Shown: piece after piece, positions 57,405-64,000 of the stretch
Layout: every line of letters begins with the position of its first letter
Numbering within the stretch: the first letter of the stretch is position 1
NCBI GenBank assembly: GCA_045430345.1
Contig: JAILXT010000005.1
Location: forward strand, 336,690 to 400,689
DNA from: Agarilytica sp045430345
GTDB lineage: Bacteria; Pseudomonadota; Gammaproteobacteria; Pseudomonadales; Cellvibrionaceae
DNA: 64,000 nucleotides
Direction: 5' to 3'
Program-made: the position numbers and the translations under genes
Notes under the pieces: model-generated
What the model saw: only the letters and a program-made list of their open reading frames with translations
The model's database searches: none
Told to the model about the DNA's origin: nothing

Positions 57405-57735
57405 CGAAAAAAGCACCTATTCCTAGGTGCTTTTTGTACTAATGGCGGTGCTCAGAGTACGGTTTTCGAAACTACCCTCTCACTTTTTTGATCGAAACAC
57501 AGACAAAAACAGTTGCTTTCGTTTATGTGCTGATCAATTTTAGGAGCTTTCCCTTAGCCTTACCATAGATTCATCTCGAAACACTTCGCTAATTATTTTA
57601 GCCAGCTTCCACTTCGTAACTTTAACTAAACCCTGCACGAAGCTGGCTCTATATCGGCCACGCGCGCTGCGTGTCTGCCTTAAAAACTACTTCCAACCAA
57701 CTATATCCTTGTAACAAGCCGACACCCCCTAAAAC
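57405..57735 (+). repeat. Diverged direct repeat, copy A
   Basis: Begins with a terminator-like hairpin (AAAAAGCACCTA / TAGGTGCTTTTT, 57408-57435), then TAATGGCGGTGCT..., GTACGGTTTTCGAAAC and, further right, TATCGGCCACGCG and GCGTGTCTGCCTTAAAAA before CTTGTAACAA. The same order of blocks recurs at 62460-62775. Read on the minus strand, the start looks like the 3' end of a small RNA gene (ACCGCCA) followed by a terminator, but no tRNA body follows. Confidence 0.7.
57408..57435. terminator. Rho-independent terminator-like hairpin
   Basis: A 12-bp perfect stem (AAAAAGCACCTA / TAGGTGCTTTTT) with a TTCC loop and A/T tracts on both sides, so it works in either direction. No confident gene ends here. 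Confidence 0.8.
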
Positions 57736-57909
57736 AAAAACACTTTCACGAGCAACCAAACATCCCAAATTAACAATTCACCATAGACAAGTGCTTACTG
57801 CTCGTGCCGGCAATTCGCCATATACAAGTAATTCTGAAACAGCAAATTAATGTACTCTAAAAGCAACGCGAGAGTATAAAATACGGATCGGTGTCAGGAG
57901 ACAAGAGAT

Positions 57910-59106
57910 ATGAACAAAAAGTGGATGAAACGAACCTTTCCTATGACGGCGATTGCCGTCGGCGTGATAGGCATGATGACGATCGGCGCGACCAAGCGCG
58001 AAGACGACGAGAAAGAGCCGGTGGACACTCGCCCAACGGTAAATGTAGAGGCAGTTTCTGCTCAGAACTACCAAGTGGTGATTTCGAGCTTTGGTGAAGT
58101 AGCACCGCTTGAGCGCACTCGCCTTGCGGCCCAGGTGTCTGGCGAAGTCGTCGACTGGCATGAGAATTTTGTTCCCGGGGGCCTCATCGCGCGAGGGGCG
58201 GTATTGTTTAGCATCGAAAAAGACACCTACGAGGCGGCCCTAATGCAGGCACAGGCGGCGCAATCCCGAGCCGAGGCTAATCTAATAGAAGAGCAAGCAC
58301 GTGCGGCCGTGGCTAAAAGTGAGTCAAGAAATGCCCCGAAAGCTAAGGTTACCGACCTCTACCTACGTAAACCGCAAGTGCTTAGTGCGCAGGCTGCGAT
58401 GAAGTCGGCCCAGGCCCAGGTGAAAATTGCCAAGCGTGACTTGGCTAATTGTGAGGTCAAATCCCCCTATGATGCCTTGGTGGTAACGCGTAATCTCGGC
58501 AAGGGCCAGTATGTCTCCAAGGGTGCCGAAGTTGCCGAGCTGTATAACATTGAGCACGCCGAAATCACTTTTCCCATTGCGGGTTTTGATACTGCATTCT
58601 TGCCCGAGCAGGTCGCGGGTTTACCGGCTCGGATCACCTTGCGAGACACTACTCGCACCAGCCGCGATGCCTTTATTGCGCGTGATTTGGGTGTGGTGGA
58701 TAACGCCACCCGCATGAGTCAACTGGTGGCGCGCATATCTGATCCCTACAGCCTAAACAGCGATCTTCCTCCCATTAAGTTTGGCAGCTATGCCGAAGTG
58801 AACTTTGTGGGTAAAACCCTGGAAAATGTGTATCGCTTACCGCAAGAGCTTGTTACGAACCAAATTGTTTGGGTCGTTGGCCCGGAACAGCGTTTGGAGC
58901 CGCGCACGGTGGCCGTGCTGCGAGAGGAAGGAGAATTCTTTCTGATTAATGACGGCTTGCGAAACAACGACAAAGTAGTGAAAACATTACCCGAATACCC
59001 TCAAAAAGGGATGGAGGTAAAGCTTGCCATCGTTGCCGAAGATTTAGAAGCGACAACCCAAGAGGTAGAGGCTACTTCTGTCGAACAAGACGCGGCTGAC
59101 CGCTAG
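57910..59106 (+). CDS. RND efflux periplasmic adaptor (membrane-fusion protein)
   Basis: A 398-aa adaptor that links an inner-membrane RND pump to an outer-membrane channel. N-terminal membrane anchor or signal (about 8-27), a lipoyl/barrel region (RLAAQVSGEVVDWHENF), an alpha-hairpin (about 110-180, rich in Ala/Gln) and the second lipoyl half (CEVKSPYDALVVTRNLGKGQYV), then a beta-barrel. The start is supported by AGGAGA. It is followed 9 bp later by the pump gene. GC content looks higher than in the pigment cluster. The drug or metabolite exported is unknown. Confidence 0.93.
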   Translation: MNKKWMKRTFPMTAIAVGVIGMMTIGATKREDDEKEPVDTRPTVNVEAVSAQNYQVVISSFGEVAPLERTRLAAQVSGEVVDWHENFVPGGLIARGAVLFSIEKDTYEAALMQAQAAQSRAEANLIEEQARAAVAKSESRNAPKAKVTDLYLRKPQVLSAQAAMKSAQAQVKIAKRDLANCEVKSPYDALVVTRNLGKGQYVSKGAEVAELYNIEHAEITFPIAGFDTAFLPEQVAGLPARITLRDTTRTSRDAFIARDLGVVDNATRMSQLVARISDPYSLNSDLPPIKFGSYAEVNFVGKTLENVYRLPQELVTNQIVWVVGPEQRLEPRTVAVLREEGEFFLINDGLRNNDKVVKTLPEYPQKGMEVKLAIVAEDLEATTQEVEATSVEQDAADR

Positions 59107-59115
59107 GAGCGCATC

Positions 59116-62100
59116 ATGAATAAAGAATCAGAAACGCCCAGCGGCATCATTGCCTATTTTGCCAAAAATCCCGTTGCCGCAAATTTGCTGATGGTCTTTA
59201 TTATCATTATGGGCACCGTGAGTTATTTTACCATCCAGCGGCAGATGTTCCCCAATATCGAGATTAATTACATTCAAGTCAGTGCGGTCTACCCCGGCGC
59301 CTCGCCGCAAGAAATCGAAGAAAGCGTTCTTATAAAAATTGAAGAAGCGTTAAAAGACGTGACTGAAATTAAAAAAATGATCTCGAAAGCGAATCGAAAT
59401 ACCGGGCAGGTGTCGCTGGAAATCAAAACCGAAGCGGAACTTACCGATGTGCTCGACAAGGTGAAATTACGCGTGGACGGCATTGCCACTTTTCCGGCTG
59501 ACATGGAGCCGATTAATATCACGCAACAGGAATCTCAGCAGATAGTTATTGAGATGGCTCTGGTAGGCGATGTTCCCTTAACTGAGCTCAAGCCGATTAC
59601 GAAATTGGTTGAAGATGAGCTACTTCAGCTTTCCAATGTCTCCTTAGTGTCGGGTCGTGCGCCGGATGATGAAATAGCCGTGGAAATTAAACCAGACGAA
59701 TTGCGAAAGTACAGCCTCACACTTGATCAAGTGGCAGCAGCCATTCGTCGCCATTCAGCTAATCTCTCTGCCGGCCAGTTACGCACGAATTCCGGCATTA
59801 TTTCAGTTCGTGTTGAAAATCAATTTTATGACGGTGATCAATTTCGTTCGATTCCGGTGAAAATAGGCGTAAACGGCGCGCGTGTGTTGTTGCAAGATGT
59901 GGCCATTATTAAAGATGGCTTTATCGAAGGTGAACGTTACTTTAAGTACTCCGGTAAAAACGCCATTTACATGACGGTTAATGCCACGAAAGAACAAAAT
60001 ATGATTCCTGTGGCGGAGTCCGTTAAAAGTTACATTGAAGCACGGAATAAAACGCTGCCACCTGGCTTAGAGCTGAAAGTACTAGTGGACATGACCTACT
60101 ACCTCAATGCGCGCCTCGACATGATGCTCGACAACCTTGCAATGGGTTCATTGTTGGTGGCCATTATGTTGGGCATATTTTTACAAATCCGTCTCGCATT
60201 TTGGGTCATGATGGGATTGCCGCTTTGTTTTATGGGCGCCATGATGCTAATGCCAGCGTTCGGTATCAGCATTAATATTATATCGCTATTCGCGTTTATT
60301 ATGGTGCTGGGGATCGTGGTCGATGATGCAATTGTCATCGGAGAAAGTGCGTACAGTGAAATTGAAAAATACGAAGGAGGTGTCGATAACGTCGTGCGCG
60401 GCGCGCAACGAGTCGCGGCACCCGCAACCTTCGGCGTACTAACAACCATTGCGGTGTTTGTACCGTTTGTTTTGTCCAGCGGCCCACAGGGTGCATTCTT
60501 TTTTAATATCGCCACGGTGGTTATTTTATGTTTGGCCTTTAGCTTAATTGAATCGAAGCTTATTTTACCTGCGCACATAGCCCACATGAAAGTGGTCAAG
60601 ATAACAAAAGACTCATGGCGCGAAAAATTTAACACCCGTTTTTTCGGTTTTGTTAACGGCCGCTACCGCCACTTTGTATATATATGTCTCGAGTGGCGCT
60701 GGACGGTGTTCGGCACGTTCGTTGGTGCGCTGCTGTTGAGCTTTGGCTTAATCCAGGCTAACCACGTACGCACAGTGCCAACCCCGGCAGTGCCGCACGA
60801 CTTTCCTAGAATTAATATTGAAATGAATGAAACCGTCTCTGACGCTATAACAATTAGCGCCCTGCAAACGGTCGAGCGTATTTTGTACGAGGTGGACGAC
60901 CAAATAGAGCAGGAAACCGGTCAGAAAATGATTAAAGACCTACTCGCCTTTAATGAAGGGCGCACCAATGCCGGTATTGTGGTGCCCCTAGTCGATGAAG
61001 ACCTTCGCCCCTATAACGCATTTGAATTATCCCGGCGCTTACGTGAAGTGATCCCTGAAATTCCCGGCATGAAATCATTTTCTATTCGAGACGATGTGAA
61101 TGATGAGGGCAGTGACGGTGATTTTGGCTACCTCATTTTTGGTAGCGATATCGATTCATTAAATGCCGCAGGCCGTGAGTTTATTGCCATGTTGCAGGAA
61201 CAAAAAGGGCTTTACGATATTAGCTCTACAATTAATCCCGCAAGTAAAGAAATTCAAATGGAGCTGCTCCCCGTTGCCTATGATCTGGGCTTAGATCTTG
61301 CGACTATCGCCAACCAAGTGGGCGATAGTTTTTTCGGCGGCGAAGCCCAGCGTATTATTCGCGGCGGTGAAGAAGTGAAAGTCATGGTGCGCTACCCAAA
61401 AATTACCCGCGAACGTTTGGCCACTTTGAAATACACGGTGCTCTCAACGCCTTCCGGGCATGAAGTGCTGTTAGGCGATGTGGTCGCGCTGAGTGAGAAA
61501 CCCGGCATTAGTAATATTCGCCGTGAAGGTGGGTTTCGCAGCGTGTATGTGTGGGGCGCAATCGATGACGAGCAGGTCGAGCCCGGTGAAGTCGTCGACA
61601 ACATTAAAGACAACCTCTTACCAGAGCTTAAAAAGAAGCACCCTCGCATCAAAACCGAGCTAGGCGGCTCGATCGAGGAAACTCAAGCCCAGCAGAACGA
61701 GCAACTACTGTTTATGATTGCCGGTTTGGTCATGGTGTACATATTGTTGGCGGTGCCGCTAAAAAGCTACTTTCAGCCCATCATTATTATGCTGGTCATT
61801 CCGTTTAGCCTCACAGGTGCAATTTGGGGACACTTCTTTTTCGGGATTAACTTAAGCATGATGTCGACCTTCGGTCTTATTGCCGCTGCCGGGGTAGTGA
61901 TCAACGACAGTTTAGTCTTTACCGATTGTGTGAATAAAGGCCGTGAGCAGGGAATACCCATCCGCGATGCGGTAATAGAGGCTGGCTGCTCTCGCTTTCG
62001 AGCCATTACGCTTACGTCTATTACTACCTTTGTGGGCGTACTCCCCATTATGTTTGAGACCAGCTTGCAGGCGAAATTTGTGATTCCCATGGCAGTCGCA

Positions 62101-62250
62101 CTCGGATTTTCGGTGCTTTATGCCACCCTAGTCACGCTAATATTGGTGCCATGCATGTACATCATGCTGCAAGATTTTCGGGAGATTAAATGGGTCTTTC
62201 TATGGGCTAAATGTTATTGGCTCAGGCAATTAAACGCGATCAAGGCGTAG
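59116..62250 (+). CDS. RND efflux pump, inner-membrane permease
   Basis: Proton-driven pump of 1,044 aa with the AcrB-like plan: TM1 (about 16-34), first periplasmic loop (about 40-330), helices 335-490 with the proton-relay Asp pair in LGIVVDDAIVIGE, a second loop and helices 860-1030 including GVVINDSLVF. Cognate adaptor precedes it. No outer-membrane channel gene is present, so it may use a shared TolC-type channel. The operon is flanked by two diverged repeats and a transposase scar. Confidence 0.94.
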   Translation: MNKESETPSGIIAYFAKNPVAANLLMVFIIIMGTVSYFTIQRQMFPNIEINYIQVSAVYPGASPQEIEESVLIKIEEALKDVTEIKKMISKANRNTGQVSLEIKTEAELTDVLDKVKLRVDGIATFPADMEPINITQQESQQIVIEMALVGDVPLTELKPITKLVEDELLQLSNVSLVSGRAPDDEIAVEIKPDELRKYSLTLDQVAAAIRRHSANLSAGQLRTNSGIISVRVENQFYDGDQFRSIPVKIGVNGARVLLQDVAIIKDGFIEGERYFKYSGKNAIYMTVNATKEQNMIPVAESVKSYIEARNKTLPPGLELKVLVDMTYYLNARLDMMLDNLAMGSLLVAIMLGIFLQIRLAFWVMMGLPLCFMGAMMLMPAFGISINIISLFAFIMVLGIVVDDAIVIGESAYSEIEKYEGGVDNVVRGAQRVAAPATFGVLTTIAVFVPFVLSSGPQGAFFFNIATVVILCLAFSLIESKLILPAHIAHMKVVKITKDSWREKFNTRFFGFVNGRYRHFVYICLEWRWTVFGTFVGALLLSFGLIQANHVRTVPTPAVPHDFPRINIEMNETVSDAITISALQTVERILYEVDDQIEQETGQKMIKDLLAFNEGRTNAGIVVPLVDEDLRPYNAFELSRRLREVIPEIPGMKSFSIRDDVNDEGSDGDFGYLIFGSDIDSLNAAGREFIAMLQEQKGLYDISSTINPASKEIQMELLPVAYDLGLDLATIANQVGDSFFGGEAQRIIRGGEEVKVMVRYPKITRERLATLKYTVLSTPSGHEVLLGDVVALSEKPGISNIRREGGFRSVYVWGAIDDEQVEPGEVVDNIKDNLLPELKKKHPRIKTELGGSIEETQAQQNEQLLFMIAGLVMVYILLAVPLKSYFQPIIIMLVIPFSLTGAIWGHFFFGINLSMMSTFGLIAAAGVVINDSLVFTDCVNKGREQGIPIRDAVIEAGCSRFRAITLTSITTFVGVLPIMFETSLQAKFVIPMAVALGFSVLYATLVTLILVPCMYIMLQDFREIKWVFLWAKCYWLRQLNAIKA

Positions 62251-62270
62251 TAAGTCGGATAGTCTTAATG

Positions 62271-62287
62271 AAAAAGCGACTAGCGAG
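62271..62287 (+). repeat. Short direct repeat, left copy
   Basis: AAAAAGCGACTAGCGAG, matching 62461-62477 at 16 of 17 positions. The two copies bracket the transposase scar. Confidence 0.75.
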
Positions 62288-62327
62288 ACTCAGGCAATGA
62301 CGATCCGCCGCGTGCGGGGTTCATTGT

Positions 62328-62480
62328 CACACCAAAGACAGCTTATGGAGTATCGACGTCTTCCGCTGTGAATCCATCAACTTAAAAAGCCATTGGGTTT
62401 TAGTGGTCATGGATCAATTTACTCGACGTATTGTTGGATTTTCTGTTCACAACGGTGATAAAAAAGCGCCTAGCGAGTAG
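62328..62480 (+). pseudogene. Transposase remnant (integrase core fragment)
   Basis: About 50 in-frame codons read SLWSIDVFRCESINL and VVMDQFTRRIVGFSVH, a well-known segment of integrase-core (rve) transposases. There is no start codon, and a stop lies upstream at 62298-62300. The frame ends in the terminator hairpin of repeat copy B. The rest of the transposase is absent. Confidence 0.85.
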
Positions 62481-62775
62481 GCGCTTCTTATAGTGTAATG
62501 GCGGTACTAAAGGTACGGTTTTCGAAACCTGTCTCTCGTGTTTTTGTTAAAAAACCAATCTAAAACAACCTTTTTCGTATATTTATCGATCAGGCCCAGT
62601 AGCATTTACCTTAACTCTAGCTCAGATTTACTTCGAAATACTTTTCTTCGTTTTACAGCCTGTGTCCGCCCCAAAACGTCTTAAGCAAACTAAGACCGAG
62701 ATTAGCCCTGTATCGGCCACACCCGCGGCGTGTCTGCCTTAAAAATTACGCCCAATCATACCCTTGTAACAATTC
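62460..62775 (+). repeat. Diverged direct repeat, copy B
   Basis: Starts with a hairpin AAGCGCCTA / TAGGCGCTT (62464-62486), followed by TAATGGCGGTACT, GTACGGTTTTCGAAACC, then TATCGGCCACACC, GCGTGTCTGCCTTAAAAA and CTTGTAACAA, in the same order as copy A at 57405-57735 and in the same orientation. The 17-bp short repeat (62461-62477) lies inside its first hairpin. Confidence 0.7.
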
Positions 62776-62806
62776 GCCCCAGACAACTTCAAATTAATAC
62801 ACACCA

Positions 62807-63916
62807 TCAATCTAGAAACGGCACTGGAACCTGAAATAACACACTGGACCCATACATATCGAGAAAAAACTTTCGCTTTTCATCAGCATGATCCCACAGA
62901 GGGAAAATATTTTTAATAGCCAAATATTTTAGCATTTTTTTCATTTCTTCTTCAGAAATAGCATCATCAAACAGCTGGACCAAATACAATAAAGTACTCA
63001 CTTGTTCTGCTAGAGAAGCATTGTGAAAAAGCTCTCGTGCAGCATCCAAATCCTCATCTTCATAACCACAAGAATTTTCATCATCGCGCAATATTCTATA
63101 TGCATCAAATAGATCGTTAACATATCCTCCGTAGCGATGAGTTTCGTTGTGAAGGCGAATAGAATGACTTGCATCATCTCCCCACATCGAGACCTCTTGC
63201 AACTCCGCTAACCGCTGTAAGTCATCACAAATTCCAAATATATCATTACCCGTTTCAAAATCCGTAAACGTATTTGAAACCCACATGTTTGGATCTTGAT
63301 ACGCCAACTCACCGAAAACATATTCACAGTTTTTCAATTCATATTCATTGTGAGGCTGATCAGCAGGAATTAATCCTGAACGTACAACATTACGCCAAAA
63401 CACTTCTTCCATAGTTGCTCGGCGATACGAGCCATCTGAAAAAGTGCTCCAGACTTCAGTATCTATACCACTTAAAAACAGCTCAACTTTTAAAATTAAT
63501 TCTAAACGCGCCAGCCTAACATCCATGCGATACGGCACAAAATCAAAGATTCCATCAATGAGTATTTCCAACGCATCATCCCAACAATCATCAAACACCG
63601 TCTCGTAAGGCTTATCTAAACTGTGCAGACCTTCCAGATCAGTCAAAACCTGAACGCATTCGGGCTCATTAATTAAGCTGCAGACAGACTCAATAACCGA
63701 GTCTGTCTCACGTTCGATCTGAATTGGAATATTTAAATCGCCCATCGGAAGAATGATGATTTGATGGGTAAAACCTTTTTTAAACTGATCGATATCTGCA
63801 CTCAATATCTCATCGAATAAGGCTTGTGCGTCTTCAAGTGATTGAGATAACGCCCGCTCCGAAAAAGAACCCGAAACCAAAAGAACATAGATCAATCCTA
63901 AAACTTTCATATTCAT
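62807..63916 (-). CDS. Secreted protein of unknown function, 369 aa
   Basis: Not recognised. The signal peptide spans about 1-25 (ending ALSQ). The mature chain is acidic and helix-rich, with five or six cysteines (ESVCSLINEPECV, DDCWDDA, LKNCEYVF, ENSCGYED) that could form disulfides, and no membrane helices after the leader. It is convergent with the efflux operon and separated from it by the repeat region. Its upstream region runs to the window edge. Confidence 0.78.
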   Translation of the reverse strand: MNMKVLGLIYVLLVSGSFSERALSQSLEDAQALFDEILSADIDQFKKGFTHQIIILPMGDLNIPIQIERETDSVIESVCSLINEPECVQVLTDLEGLHSLDKPYETVFDDCWDDALEILIDGIFDFVPYRMDVRLARLELILKVELFLSGIDTEVWSTFSDGSYRRATMEEVFWRNVVRSGLIPADQPHNEYELKNCEYVFGELAYQDPNMWVSNTFTDFETGNDIFGICDDLQRLAELQEVSMWGDDASHSIRLHNETHRYGGYVNDLFDAYRILRDDENSCGYEDEDLDAARELFHNASLAEQVSTLLYLVQLFDDAISEEEMKKMLKYLAIKNIFPLWDHADEKRKFFLDMYGSSVLFQVPVPFLD

Positions 63917-64000
63917 ACCATTTTTTCCTTTTACGACCGCTGCCCAAAGGGGTCACAATGATGTTCCCCCAATATAACGGAGTAAATAATTAATAGGCAT

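Larger units (their letters stand above)
56954..57909. other. Intergenic stretch with remnants, no confident gene
   Basis: About 956 bp between divergent genes. Short overlapping frames (for example plus 57026-57191 and minus 57197-57403) show no family signature. From 57405 rightwards it contains copy A of a diverged direct repeat (see repeat entries). The last 60 bp, AT-rich with AGGAGA before ATG 57910, hold the ribosome site of the efflux operon. Confidence 0.5.

Noticed and set aside
57405..57520. Possible tRNA-Ser gene on the minus strand in repeat copy A (ACCGCCA end plus terminator).
   Set aside because: The T-loop-like part is imperfect and no D-arm, anticodon arm or 5' acceptor was found, so no tRNA is called; the resemblance is noted only.

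Overview
The window reads as a piece of chromosome from a marine-type gammaproteobacterium, probably of the Cellvibrionales kind. This is inferred from the aryl-polyene gene set, HD-GYP and hybrid-kinase signalling, a TonB receptor, a CPXCG protein, Trm112 and CspA, with moderate GC and AT-rich intergenic DNA. No rRNA, intact tRNA or CRISPR array was seen.

Left block (1-17.6 kb, minus strand): a trans-AT polyketide synthase locus. One 4,626-residue megasynthase has three KS, three DH-like, two KR and five ACP domains but no acyltransferase. A free-standing malonyl-type acyltransferase lies upstream (16.5-17.6 kb), a secreted protein of unknown function sits between them, and a thioesterase fused to a lipocalin-like domain is translationally coupled downstream and runs off the left edge. 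The cluster therefore continues outside the window.

17.6-36.1 kb: a YdeP-type molybdopterin oxidoreductase, a TonB-dependent receptor, a periplasmic binding protein, a histidine kinase/HD-GYP regulator pair, an SDR plus acyl-CoA synthetase operon facing a TetR regulator, a large hybrid histidine kinase, and two secreted proteins of unknown function.

36.2-54.6 kb: small housekeeping genes (CPXCG protein, SpoU-type methyltransferase, cold-shock protein), then a complete-looking aryl-polyene/xanthomonadin-type pigment cluster in two divergent operons around about 205 bp. The minus arm has methyltransferase, ACP, membrane protein, acyl-ACP ligase, ApeI-like hotdog, LpxL-like acyltransferase, KS, chain-length factor and a second hotdog. 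The plus arm has chorismatase, PlsC-like acyltransferase, ACP, ApeI-like hotdog, glycosyltransferase, thioesterase, LolA-like carrier, MMPL exporter, lipoprotein, ApeP-like hotdog, KR and KS. The expected flow is: chorismate to hydroxybenzoate, ACP loading, iterative elongation by KS/CLF with KR and hotdog dehydratases, then transfer to a lipid and export to the outer membrane.

54.6-64 kb: membrane protein, SAM methyltransferase, a frameshifted HEAT-like gene, a small secreted protein, then an RND efflux pair bracketed by two diverged direct repeats with a transposase scar at the right-hand copy, and a secreted protein of unknown function.
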